Below, one piece after another: positions 54,793 through 63,234 of a stretch of 64,000 nucleotides of DNA. Location of the stretch: NCBI GenBank assembly GCA_027488935.1, contig JAIYAP010000033.1, forward strand, positions 88,316-152,315. The letters run 5' to 3'. The notes under the pieces are model-generated. The model was not told where the DNA came from and ran no database searches. It saw only the letters and a list, made by a program, of their open reading frames with translations. This DNA comes from Saprospiraceae bacterium (GTDB taxonomy: Bacteria; Bacteroidota; Bacteroidia; Chitinophagales; Saprospiraceae). Made by a program: the position numbers and the translations under genes. Within the stretch, counting starts at the first letter, position 1; every line of letters begins with the position of its first letter.

Positions 54793-55377
54793 ATGAAGCA
54801 CTTAATGTTCATTTTCGCCCTTGCCTGTAGCCTCCCATTGATGGCTCAAAAAAATATGTTTTCCTTGAGTGCCCAATACGGCAATTTCGACCGCAGTCCA
54901 ATTTTGAAGGACAATCTGGCACATGGCGGATTTACCCTTGGGTATCAGCGCCGAATAGGAAACCACTTTAGTTTGGGCGGGAATGTTTCCTGGAGTCGAT
55001 TCAAAAGTGCCATTTATACTTTTGGTAATACGCCTTCGCAGGTTCCTTTTTCAATAGAAGACAAAGCGCAACTGGTGGTGATCCGTCCCGAATTTCGCTG
55101 GTATTTAAACAATCCTTTTCATGGACTATATGGTGGGCTTTCACTCAATAGTTGTAATTATATTGTTCGTTCGGAAGGAGAGACTTTAAGCCCAAAAATA
55201 CAGACAAGCAATGATCGTGGCGCCGGTGCGGGACTATTGACGGGCTATCAGTTTAATTTAAAGGCAGGTTTTGGTCTTTTTCTGGAAGCGCGCTATGACT
55301 GGATGTGGCTTGGAAGCGTGGGTGCAAACCCGGGTGCTAGTAAAAATGTTGGGTTGAGTGTGGGCGTTAGTTTTTAG
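54793..55377 (+). CDS. Outer-membrane beta-barrel protein, 8-strand type
   Basis: A 194-residue protein with signal peptide (MKHLMFIFALACSLPLMA, cleavage before QKNMF). Alternating strands (FTLGYQRRIGNHFSLGGNVSWSRF, LVVIRPEFRWYLN) and a C-terminal GVSF-type end fit an OmpX/OprF-like eight-stranded barrel. The stop is at 55375-55377, immediately against a palindromic repeat element. It may be co-transcribed with the T9SS protein gene upstream. Confidence 0.8.
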   Translation: MKHLMFIFALACSLPLMAQKNMFSLSAQYGNFDRSPILKDNLAHGGFTLGYQRRIGNHFSLGGNVSWSRFKSAIYTFGNTPSQVPFSIEDKAQLVVIRPEFRWYLNNPFHGLYGGLSLNSCNYIVRSEGETLSPKIQTSNDRGAGAGLLTGYQFNLKAGFGLFLEARYDWMWLGSVGANPGASKNVGLSVGVSF

Positions 55378-55574
55378 TTTTTAGTTGATAGTTGTGAGTT
55401 GATAGTTTGGACAATCTGTGTGTTGAAGATTGAGGTGACACCTCGAAAAACGGCCACCAGAAATTAAAGTGCCCAAACATGGTCAATATTGTGCGTTGAT
55501 ATTCAACTCCAATTTTGTCAACCATATTTGGGCATGTCCAAACTCACAACTCACAACTAACAACTCACAACTAA
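55376..55574. repeat. MITE-like palindromic element of about 190 bp
   Basis: It lies between convergent genes. The left end is a heptamer ladder of AGTTNNN units (55376-55413) and the right end is its near-perfect complement (55535-55574); about 28 of 31 bases pair. Inside is a second inverted repeat (GCCCAAACATGGT near 55471 with ACCATATTTGGGC near 55521, one mismatch) and a 13-bp palindrome GAGGTG-A-CACCTC (55432-55444). Nothing resembling a transposase is inside. The heptamer pattern is a common intergenic feature in Bacteroidota. Confidence 0.7.
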
Positions 55575-56621
55575 CTAAGGAAGCAACACTTGGTCGATCA
55601 CATGGATCACACCGTTGCGTGCCAACAAGTCGGTCAATACAATATTAGAACCTGTAGTGTTACCAGTACCTTTTACTTTTGGTCCGCCAACAAGGGTGAT
55701 GTTTACGTTGTTACCAGCCAACAAAGTTGGAGCGCTGATGCCTTCGCGGAGGTTAGCCGAGAAAACGCGGCCGCCTACCAGGTGGTAGCGGAGTACGTTG
55801 CGCAACAGGTTGATGGTAGAAGCATCGGTGATGTTACGGATGTTAGCAGCATTGTTCAAAGGCGCTGGCAATTGTGCAAACGCAGCATCAGTTGGAGCAA
55901 ATACGGTTGCATCAATTTTTGGCGTCATGGTCAAGTTGGTCAAGCCTGTTTTTTGCAGGGCAGCCAGAAGCGCTTTGAAATTGCCGTTTGAAAAAGCAAT
56001 TTGGAAGATATCTTGCGTTGGGAAGAACAACACCTTATCGATCACGTGAATTACGCCATTGTCAGCCTGAATATTAGCAGCAATAACTTTCACGTTGCCG
56101 TTTACAAATACGTCGTTGCTTTCGCTGCGGCCGATGTACAACAAGTTGTCGTTGGGTGTAGCGGCTGTTTTGTAAGTACCGTATGCAGGATTTGTCAATT
56201 GAGCAGCATTGAAACGGCCTTTCACTACATGGTACTGAATGATCTGGCGCAAAGTTGCAATGGTGCTTGGGCTGCTGATCGCGCTGATCGATGCTGCACT
56301 GTTAAATGGTGCAGGCAATTGTTCGAAAGCAGCATTGTTTGGAGCAAAAACAGTTCCATTCAAGGAAGCATTGCTCAAGAAACCAGCCAAGTTGGTTTTC
56401 AATACAGCAGCAACCAAGATTGAAAAGTCAGGGTTAGACACCGCAATATCAACGATAGTATTCGCATTGCGGTCAGAAACCCAGCCCGTTGCATCGGATG
56501 CTTTTGGCTGATCAGCGCCAGCAATTTGCTCTTTTTGGCAGGCAGCAAAACCGGTAGCCAGAGCAGCGATTAATACGGCGATTGCCATAAACTTAATTGA
56601 ATTGTTCATGAACATTTTCAT
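55575..56621 (-). CDS. Fasciclin (FAS1) domain lipoprotein
   Basis: A 348-residue protein with a lipoprotein signal (TGFAA|CQKEQ) and two FAS1 repeats: residues 55-200 (IVDIAVSNPDFSILVAAV...TVFAPNNAAF...HVVKGRF...IHVIDKVLF) and 205-345 (IFQIAFSNGNFKALLAAL...TVFAPTDAAF...YHLVGGRVFS...IHVIDQVLL). FAS1 domains mediate adhesion and surface interactions. Anchored by lipid, presumably at the outer membrane or surface. Start at 56621 or ATG 56609 are both acceptable. The stop lies against the palindromic element. Confidence 0.9.
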   Translation of the reverse strand: MKMFMNNSIKFMAIAVLIAALATGFAACQKEQIAGADQPKASDATGWVSDRNANTIVDIAVSNPDFSILVAAVLKTNLAGFLSNASLNGTVFAPNNAAFEQLPAPFNSAASISAISSPSTIATLRQIIQYHVVKGRFNAAQLTNPAYGTYKTAATPNDNLLYIGRSESNDVFVNGNVKVIAANIQADNGVIHVIDKVLFFPTQDIFQIAFSNGNFKALLAALQKTGLTNLTMTPKIDATVFAPTDAAFAQLPAPLNNAANIRNITDASTINLLRNVLRYHLVGGRVFSANLREGISAPTLLAGNNVNITLVGGPKVKGTGNTTGSNIVLTDLLARNGVIHVIDQVLLP

Positions 56622-56788
56622 GTTGTTTCGGATTTTAATTGTTTAAATTTGTTAAGGTAAATTGATTTAAAGGTTAAACAGAAAACCATAGTTTGGGTTT
56701 ACGAACTTTTTTTGAAACAGAAGTTTTGCTATTATTTTACATTTGTCACGCCATAATCAGACAATCTGGTTGTGATGAATAAACGGGG

Positions 56789-56824
56789 TTTGTAGGTAAT
56801 ATTTCGCGGGAAAAACTAAATTTG
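56789..56824 (+). promoter_or_regulatory. Candidate promoter for the MFS transporter gene
   Basis: TTTG at 56789-56792 and TAAATTTG at 56817-56824 (exact -7 match). The 24-bp spacer is longer than the consensus. ATG 56847 follows 22 bp after. Confidence 0.4.
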
Positions 56825-56846
56825 CCCCACAATTCATGCCCTGTTT

Positions 56847-58097
56847 ATGAAAGAAAACGCCGATTCCCTTGGTAAAACCCGTATTTTAAACGCTGCTGTT
56901 ATTGTTGCAGCGCTTGGATACTTTGTTGATATTTATGATTTGCTGTTGTTTGGATTTGTTCGCCAAAAAAGCTTGTTAAGTTTGGGGTTCACCAAAGAGC
57001 AGGCATTTGATATTGGTTTGTCCTTACAAAACTGGCAAATGGGGGGTATGTTGTTAGGCGGCGTATTATGGGGTGTTTTGGGCGATAAACGCGGCCGGGT
57101 GTCGGTATTGTATTTTTCCATTGCCTTGTATTCGGTGGCGAATGTGATGAATGGTTTTGTGAGCGGTTATGCCGATTATGCCTTGTTTCGCTTTATTGCG
57201 GGCGTTGGATTAGCGGGTGAATTGGGCGTTGGGATTACGTTGGTTGCTGAAGTATTGCCCAAAGAAAAACGCGGATATGGCACCATGTTGGTGGCCTGCA
57301 TTGGCTTGACCGGTGCGATTTTGGCCTGGATCATTGAACATAGTTTTGATTGGCGCATCTGCTATTTTATAGGGGGCGCTTTGGGTCTTTTATTGTTGTT
57401 GTTGCGCATCAGTGTGTCGGAATCCAGTATATTTCAACAATTGCATCGGCAGGGGAACGCGGTGAGTCGGGGCAATTTTTTCGCATTATTTACCAGTTGG
57501 GATCGTTTGAGTCGCTTTTTGCGCTGTATTTTTATTGGCACTACGACCTGGTTTGTGGTAGGTGTTTTGGTGTTTTTTGCCCCCGAATTTGGCAAGGCAA
57601 AAGGGTTGGATGGTATTTTGGCGGGCAATGCGATTGCTGCTTGTTATGCTGGTTTGATCGTAGGCGACTTGGCATCCGGCTTGTTGAGTCAGTATTTGCG
57701 GAGTCGCCGAAAAGTTATGTTGGTTTTCCTTTCCTTAAATGCCCTTGCGATTTTAGTTTATCTGGCTGCACCCTTTGCCAGCAGCACCGCCTTTTATTGC
57801 AGCCACGCATTTCTTGGGTTTTCCTCTGGTTTTTGGGTCATTTTCGTCACCATTGGAGCCGAACAATTTGGCACGAATTTGCGTTCCACTGTAGCAACTT
57901 CGGTTCCTAATTTTGCCCGGGGCATGCAAGTTCCGATCAATGAATCCTTTAAATATTTGAAGGGAGCAGCGGTGACAGGTAGTGTCCTTAGCGCAGGATA
58001 TATCATTGGAGGTGTTTGTTTGTTGATCGCGTTTTCGGCCTTGAATGGCATGCGAGAAACCTTTGAGGACGATTTAGATTACCTGGAGACCGTGTGA
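56847..58097 (+). CDS. Major facilitator superfamily transporter
   Basis: A 416-residue inner-membrane protein with 12 hydrophobic segments and MFS hallmark GDKRGR between TM2 and TM3, plus GEFG/ELGVGITLVAEVLPKEKRG in TM4-TM5 (sugar/aromatic-acid type). Early FVDIYDLLLFGF matches the D-containing TM1 of such porters. The substrate is probably a small organic anion or sugar acid; cannot be resolved. Separated from the following lpdA gene by 119 bp. Confidence 0.9.
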   Translation: MKENADSLGKTRILNAAVIVAALGYFVDIYDLLLFGFVRQKSLLSLGFTKEQAFDIGLSLQNWQMGGMLLGGVLWGVLGDKRGRVSVLYFSIALYSVANVMNGFVSGYADYALFRFIAGVGLAGELGVGITLVAEVLPKEKRGYGTMLVACIGLTGAILAWIIEHSFDWRICYFIGGALGLLLLLLRISVSESSIFQQLHRQGNAVSRGNFFALFTSWDRLSRFLRCIFIGTTTWFVVGVLVFFAPEFGKAKGLDGILAGNAIAACYAGLIVGDLASGLLSQYLRSRRKVMLVFLSLNALAILVYLAAPFASSTAFYCSHAFLGFSSGFWVIFVTIGAEQFGTNLRSTVATSVPNFARGMQVPINESFKYLKGAAVTGSVLSAGYIIGGVCLLIAFSALNGMRETFEDDLDYLETV

Positions 58098-58157
58098 GTT
58101 TTGAAACATTTTTAAAAAGCAAATGGTCGTTTCGCTGCTGTTTTATATGGTAGCATG

Positions 58158-58165
58158 TATCTTTG
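58158..58165 (+). promoter_or_regulatory. -7 element for lpdA
   Basis: TATCTTTG, an exact TAnnTTTG match, 51 bp before ATG 58217; TTTCG near 58130-58134 may serve as a weak -33. Confidence 0.45.
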
Positions 58166-58216
58166 CGCTGCCCAAACCAAATTTTTTCCTGCAAACTAAT
58201 TTCAACCTCGTTTACG

Positions 58217-59614
58217 ATGAATTTTGATTTAATTGTTATCGGATCTGGACCCGGCGGTTATGTTGCGGCCATTCGCGCTTCCCAGTTGGGTATGAATGTG
58301 GCGGTTATTGAACGTGAAAGTTTAGGCGGTATTTGCCTCAATTGGGGTTGTATTCCGACCAAAGCGCTGCTGAAAAGCGCACAAGTATTTGAATACCTGC
58401 ACCATGCAGCCGATTATGGCATTAAAGTAGGGGAAGCAACGGCAGATTTTGATGCAATGATTAAACGTTCCCGCAGCGTGGCCGATGGAATGAGCAAGGG
58501 CGTACAGTTTTTGATGAAAAAAAATAAAATCACGGTAATCATGGGCGATGGCAAGTTGATTGCTGGTCCCAAAGTAGCCGTGAAAGATGCGGAAGGTAAA
58601 ACTACCGAATATACAGCCAAGCATATTATTGTTGCAACAGGCGGTCGCGCTAAGCAATTGCCGAATCTTCCGATTGATGGCAAAAAGATCATCGAATACC
58701 GCAAAGCAATGTCGCTCGAAAGCCAACCTAAACGTTTGGTGGTGGTAGGCGCGGGTGCCATTGGTGTCGAATTTGGCTATTTCTACCATAGCATTGGTAC
58801 GGAAGTGAGCATTGTAGAGTTTATGGAGCAGGGTTTGGTGCCGCGCGAGGATGCCGACATTTCTAAAGAATTGGGTAAATTGTATGCCCGTAAAGGCATT
58901 AAAATATACGGTGGTTGGGCCGTAGAATCCGTTGATACCAGCGGTGCTGAAATTAAGGTAAACATGAAAAACCGCAAAGACGGCAAGACCGAAACCATCG
59001 TATGCGATGTGGTTTTGAGCGCAGCGGGCGTTACACCGAATACAGAAAACATTGGTTTAGAGGATCTTGGTGTAGAGGTAGATCGCGGATTTATCAAAGT
59101 GGATGCATTTTATCGCACGAATGTACCGGGTGTTTATGCCATTGGTGATGTGTTGGCAACGCAGGCGCTAGCGCACGTGGCCAGCGCGGAAGGCATCACC
59201 TGTGTGGAAGCGATTGCTGGGCACCATCCTGAAGCCATTGATTACAACAACATTCCTGGTTGTACTTATTGTTCACCCGAAATTGCATCTGTGGGTTATA
59301 CCGAGCAGGCTGCCAAAGATGCGGGTTATGAATTATTGATTGGTAAATTTCCTTTTACGGCATCCGGTAAAGCAAAAGCCGCGGGTGCGCCAGAGGGTTT
59401 TGTAAAAGTAATTTACGATAAAAAATACGGTGAATTATTGGGCGCGCACCTGATTGGCGCCAATGTGACTGAAATCATTGCTGAAATCGTCGTTGCGCGC
59501 AAATTAGAGACCACAGGACATGAAATCTTGAAAGCCATTCATCCGCACCCAACCATGAGTGAGGCTGTGATGGAAGCCACTGCAGCGGCTTATGGCGAGG
59601 TAATTCACTTATAA
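58217..59614 (+). CDS. lpdA: Dihydrolipoyl dehydrogenase (E3)
   Basis: A 465-residue flavoprotein disulfide reductase. FAD-binding GSGPGGYVAAIRASQLG, redox-active disulfide in GGICLNWGCIPTK, NAD-binding VVGAGAIGVEFG, second FAD contact AIGDV, and the C-terminal interface HAHPT(M)SE motif with catalytic His. It reoxidises lipoamide in 2-oxoacid dehydrogenase complexes; the E2 gene is about 45 kb away, so E3 is encoded apart. The frame extends upstream to 58163, but ATG 58217 gives the normal MNFDLIVIG start. iscX follows after 35 bp. Confidence 0.95.
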   Translation: MNFDLIVIGSGPGGYVAAIRASQLGMNVAVIERESLGGICLNWGCIPTKALLKSAQVFEYLHHAADYGIKVGEATADFDAMIKRSRSVADGMSKGVQFLMKKNKITVIMGDGKLIAGPKVAVKDAEGKTTEYTAKHIIVATGGRAKQLPNLPIDGKKIIEYRKAMSLESQPKRLVVVGAGAIGVEFGYFYHSIGTEVSIVEFMEQGLVPREDADISKELGKLYARKGIKIYGGWAVESVDTSGAEIKVNMKNRKDGKTETIVCDVVLSAAGVTPNTENIGLEDLGVEVDRGFIKVDAFYRTNVPGVYAIGDVLATQALAHVASAEGITCVEAIAGHHPEAIDYNNIPGCTYCSPEIASVGYTEQAAKDAGYELLIGKFPFTASGKAKAAGAPEGFVKVIYDKKYGELLGAHLIGANVTEIIAEIVVARKLETTGHEILKAIHPHPTMSEAVMEATAAAYGEVIHL

Positions 59615-59649
59615 TTGCTTTTTTACCCAATATAAACATTTGACAAACA

Positions 59650-59898
59650 ATGTCTTTTCAGGATTTTGATAATATGCCCATCGCATGGGAAGACCATGAA
59701 GATATTGCCATGGCTTTATACAACAAGTTTGGCGATGACTTTACGGAAAGTAAAATTTACCGCATTCGGTTTACCGAATTATTGGATTGGATTTTAGAAA
59801 TACCCAATTTCGAAGGTACCCGAGAAGGTTCTACCGAAGGGCATTTGGAGCAAATTCAGGCAAAATGGGTGTATGAGTGGCGTTCAAACCAAAAATAG
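59650..59898 (+). CDS. iscX: IscX family protein
   Basis: An 82-residue acidic protein: WEDHEDIAMALYNKFGDD at the N-terminus, then RFTELLDWILEIPNFEG and ending QIQAKWVYEW, matching the IscX fold (E. coli IscX has WTDSREIGEALYDAYP...RFTDMHQWICDL.DF...ILEAI...W). IscX interacts with IscS and modulates Fe-S cluster assembly. The usual isc operon is not present. It starts 35 bp after lpdA and 3 bp before kdsC. Confidence 0.85.
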   Translation: MSFQDFDNMPIAWEDHEDIAMALYNKFGDDFTESKIYRIRFTELLDWILEIPNFEGTREGSTEGHLEQIQAKWVYEWRSNQK

Positions 59899-59901
59899 CC
59901 C

Positions 59902-60429
59902 ATGGCGTATCCTGCTTTAGAGTTAATGAATATTTTTGATAAAATGAAGGCCGTTCGTGCCTTCATTTTTGATGTGGATGGGGTCCTGACTGATAATACA
60001 GTATTGGTAACAGAAGCAGGCGAACTCTTGCGCACCATGCATGTGCGTGATGGCCAATGTATCAAATGGGCCATTCGTGCGGGTTATCCGATCGCCATCA
60101 TTACCGGCGGTCGGTCGGAAGGGGTAAAAAAACGTCTTACTGAATTGGGTATTGAAGAATATTATTCCGGTATTGGGGATAAAATGACTGCATTTCAATC
60201 TTTTATGCAACGCACGGGGATTGGGGCGCATGAAATTTGTTATATGGGCGATGATTTACCCGATTTGCCGGTTTTGCGTAAAGTTTTGTTGTCTTGCTGT
60301 CCGGGAGATGCCATGCCAGAAATTATGGATATTTGCGATTATGTTTCTCCTTTGCATGGTGGCGCTGGTTGTGCACGGGATATTATAGAACGTGTGATGA
60401 AATTGCAGGGTAAATGGCCTGAATATTAG
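59902..60429 (+). CDS. kdsC: KdsC-like 3-deoxy-manno-octulosonate-8-phosphate phosphatase (HAD superfamily)
   Basis: A 175-residue HAD phosphatase without a cap domain. Motif I FDVDGVLTD (nucleophile Asp and acid Asp), motif II IITGG, motif III Lys within VKKRLTELGIEEYYSG, motif IV YMGDDLPDLPVL. Matches KdsC, which removes phosphate from KDO-8-P in lipopolysaccharide synthesis; other small HAD phosphatases look similar. It starts 3 bp after iscX. Confidence 0.88.
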   Translation: MAYPALELMNIFDKMKAVRAFIFDVDGVLTDNTVLVTEAGELLRTMHVRDGQCIKWAIRAGYPIAIITGGRSEGVKKRLTELGIEEYYSGIGDKMTAFQSFMQRTGIGAHEICYMGDDLPDLPVLRKVLLSCCPGDAMPEIMDICDYVSPLHGGAGCARDIIERVMKLQGKWPEY

Positions 60430-60553
60430 ACTTTCTACACCAGCATGTGAATTAATCCAGGTTAATAGAAAAAATAGAATCCGGGCACGCAACCCGAGTA
60501 GCCTATTTATCGTGTAAGTAGTTTAATACCTATTTTACCTAAATTGTCATTCT

Positions 60554-61915
60554 ATGAAAATTAAAATGTTGCTTTTAGGGGCAGTGGCCCTTTGTGTATT
60601 TGCTGCATTCACCTGGCAAGGCACGGCTGCTAAATCCGGCACAATTTGTTACACCTGCGATGGCCTTTCTGGTCTGGAAAAAATCGTTTGTTTGGCAGAC
60701 GATTTCAAAGCTTCCTTAACATCTGCACAAATTAGTACCCTCGAACTGGGCTACAACCTGACCAATGCGGCAAAATGGTCGAACCTTCCTGTTACTTTAG
60801 CCTCGCGGATTGGCATTCGTTTTGGGGATTTAAGCGCCGATCAATTGGTAAAAGCGAAAACCTTGATAGCTGCTGCGATGGGTAAAGGCACCAATGAAGG
60901 CTACGATGAGGCCCAACAATTATGGGCTGCAGACCAGTATCTTTCTCAAAATGGCGGCGGTTCTGCTTACGGTTCAGGTCAATATTATATGGCCTTTTTG
61001 GGCACGCCCTCTACCACAACTGCCTGGGAATTACAAACCGGGGGACATCACTTCGCGGTTGCCAATACTTATGGCGGAGGTGTTATGACCGGCGCAACCC
61101 CTTCTTTTCGTGCGGTAGAGCCCTTTGCTGCATTTCAAAGTGGTACAAATACCTACCAACCTTTGCTTCAGGAGCGGGATGCACTGGCTGCGGTACTGGC
61201 AGGCCTGACTTCTGCTCAATTAACCACGGCAAAATTGGGCACTACCTATAATGATATTACCCTTGGACCAGGCAAAGACTGGCAATTCCCAACCACCAAA
61301 TCGGGGATAAAATGTAGCCTGTTGAGTGCCGCGCAAAAGGAAAAGGTCATTGCAGCGATCCGTACTTATGTAGAGGATATTGATTCGGTCAATGCAGCAG
61401 CCTATATAGCACTGTACACGGCTCAGTTGGATGATACTTATATATCTTATGCCAATACGACTGCCTTGGCTGCGCAAAAAGATTATATCCGCATTGATGG
61501 GCCACGTGTTTGGATCGAATATTCGGTGCAAAATGGCATTGTATTAAGTCCAACCCACCCGCACTCAGTATGGCGCGACCATCAATCGGATTATGGTGGC
61601 CTGGGTAATCCCAATGTTGCAACCAACAACCTGCAGGCTTTTGATGGTAAATATGCAATTTTCCCAAATCCAAGCACCGGTAATTCCCAGGTTCAGGTTG
61701 AATTGAACCATCCTGCGGCCATCCGAATCAGCATTTATGATGCTATGGGAAAACAAGTTGGTTCTGACCTGGCCTACAACGTCACTGCGGGTAGCCACTA
61801 TTTTCCGATCGATTTGAAAGGTGTACCTGCGGCTGTTTACAACTGTATTTTAACGGTTAAAAATGCTGCAGACGGTACCGTTTCGCGTGCTTCCAGGCAA
61901 TTGAGTAAAATTTGA
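60554..61915 (+). CDS. DUF3500 domain protein with T9SS type A sorting domain
   Basis: A 453-residue exported protein. Signal peptide (ends at about residue 26, GTAAKSG). Residues 40-360 match DUF3500 (LTSAQISTLELGYN, ASRIGIRFGDLSADQ, FLGTPSTTTAWELQTGGHHFAVANTYGG, RIDGPRVWIEYSVQNGIV). The last 70 residues are a type A sorting domain (AIFPNPSTGNSQVQVEL..., VPAAVYNCILTV). DUF3500 proteins are of unknown function and often sit beside HupE-like membrane proteins, as here. It is expected on the cell surface. Confidence 0.88.
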   Translation: MKIKMLLLGAVALCVFAAFTWQGTAAKSGTICYTCDGLSGLEKIVCLADDFKASLTSAQISTLELGYNLTNAAKWSNLPVTLASRIGIRFGDLSADQLVKAKTLIAAAMGKGTNEGYDEAQQLWAADQYLSQNGGGSAYGSGQYYMAFLGTPSTTTAWELQTGGHHFAVANTYGGGVMTGATPSFRAVEPFAAFQSGTNTYQPLLQERDALAAVLAGLTSAQLTTAKLGTTYNDITLGPGKDWQFPTTKSGIKCSLLSAAQKEKVIAAIRTYVEDIDSVNAAAYIALYTAQLDDTYISYANTTALAAQKDYIRIDGPRVWIEYSVQNGIVLSPTHPHSVWRDHQSDYGGLGNPNVATNNLQAFDGKYAIFPNPSTGNSQVQVELNHPAAIRISIYDAMGKQVGSDLAYNVTAGSHYFPIDLKGVPAAVYNCILTVKNAADGTVSRASRQLSKI

Positions 61916-61929
61916 TTGCTTGTTCAAAA

Positions 61930-63102
61930 ATGAAAAAACGCCTGGTTTTTATTGTTTGTCTTGCCTGGGTTAGCTTGGTTTGGTCGCATCCAATGCCCAA
62001 TACCTTGATTGACTTACGGCTTACTTCCAATCAATTGGTTTTTGATTTAAAAATTCCATTGTTGGATGTCGAGACGGCAATATTTGAAACAAATTCTGCA
62101 TCGGAGGGCCTTCGTGACCTTCCGATGCAGAATTTGATGGAGCAATATTTTTCCAAACACTTGCAAATCAAAGGTTTAGATGGGCGTCCGTGGCCGGTTC
62201 AATTAATTGGATTGGATACGATCGTGGCATCCGTTCCGTTGATGGGTAATTTTCAAGAACTGCACTTGCAATTTCGGGTTACTCCGCTTGAAAAGGCCGA
62301 TGTGCGCCAGTTTTTGCTGTATTACGATGCCATTATGCATCAAATCGTTACCCATCAAGCAATTTTGAGTATTGGGCAAGATTGGGAAAACGGGATACAT
62401 GCATCCGAAAATAGAACAGTCAAGTCCTTGGCCATTATAAAGGTAGATCCGATTAATGGTGCAGTATTACCAGTGTCTGTGAACTTGGAAAAAGGGAGTA
62501 TTTGGAAAGGATTTTTAGCGATGTTCAGGTTGGGGATGCGGCATATTGCTGAGGGGTACGACCATTTGTTGTTTTTGTTATTGTTGGTGTTGGTTGCGCC
62601 ATTGGTATCCGTTCGGCACCACTGGGACCATGCAGGTGGCTGGCGTTTTGGCTTATGGCGGGTGATAAAAGTCGTTACATCCTTTACGATCGGACATTCT
62701 TTAACCTTGGCTATTTGCAGTTTTGGATGGGTGCAATTTTCGAGCCGATGGGTAGAAGTTGCCATTGCTGTTTCCATTTTAATTTCGGCATTGCATACTG
62801 TGCGCCCTTTATTTTTTCAGCGGGAACTTTGGGTAGCGGGGGGCTTTGGCTTGATACATGGCATGGCCTTTAGCAACACCTTACGCGCCTTGTCACTCGA
62901 AAAGGCGCAATTAATATGGAGTCTTTTGGGTTTTAACCTGGGGATTGAGGCCATACAATTAGGATTAATCGTAATCGTTGCGCCTGCTTTGTTTTGGCTG
63001 AGTAGCACGCGGTATTATACCTACCTGCGATTAGGCATTGGTGGAATGGGCATTATAGTCAGTTTATATTGGGTTTTTGAGCGGTTAGATTGGTTGGGGT
63101 AA
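61930..63102 (+). CDS. HupE/UreJ family membrane protein with N-terminal periplasmic domain
   Basis: A 390-residue protein. Signal peptide (MKKRLVFIVCLAWVSLVWS), an N-terminal beta-rich periplasmic domain (residues 20-180), then a C-terminal membrane domain of six or so helices with the HupE hallmarks MRHIAEGYDHLLFLLLL, FTIGHSLTLAI and GFGLIHGMAFSN. HupE/UreJ proteins are linked to nickel or other metal uptake. Start ATG 61930 avoids overlapping the stop of the upstream DUF3500 gene (61913-61915). The CDS contains a striking hairpin at 62090-62136. Confidence 0.85.
   Translation: MKKRLVFIVCLAWVSLVWSHPMPNTLIDLRLTSNQLVFDLKIPLLDVETAIFETNSASEGLRDLPMQNLMEQYFSKHLQIKGLDGRPWPVQLIGLDTIVASVPLMGNFQELHLQFRVTPLEKADVRQFLLYYDAIMHQIVTHQAILSIGQDWENGIHASENRTVKSLAIIKVDPINGAVLPVSVNLEKGSIWKGFLAMFRLGMRHIAEGYDHLLFLLLLVLVAPLVSVRHHWDHAGGWRFGLWRVIKVVTSFTIGHSLTLAICSFGWVQFSSRWVEVAIAVSILISALHTVRPLFFQRELWVAGGFGLIHGMAFSNTLRALSLEKAQLIWSLLGFNLGIEAIQLGLIVIVAPALFWLSSTRYYTYLRLGIGGMGIIVSLYWVFERLDWLG
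62090..62136. repeat. 16-bp perfect intragenic inverted repeat (19-bp stem)
   Basis: A 16-bp perfect stem from 62090-62105 and 62121-62136, extended by three further pairs (one G-U) to a 9-nt loop. Lies inside the HupE-like CDS at about residues 54-69. Too long to be expected by chance in coding DNA. Confidence 0.75.
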
Positions 63103-63123
63103 TAAGTACACGCTGAGGGGGAC

Positions 63124-63154
63124 TTGCTTTTTTAGTATAGTGCCTTTAATTTTG
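63124..63154 (+). promoter_or_regulatory. Promoter of the RAYT-like transposase gene
   Basis: TTG at 63124-63126, 20-bp spacer, TAATTTTG at 63147-63154 (exact). It fits the Bacteroidota consensus and gives a leader of about 75 nt. Confidence 0.55.
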
Positions 63155-63234
63155 CAATTGCCTTTCTTGCTTTTTGGCGAGCAAAGAACGATGTCTTCAT
63201 CTTTAATCATCCATTTTAATCTAATTTTAATCAA

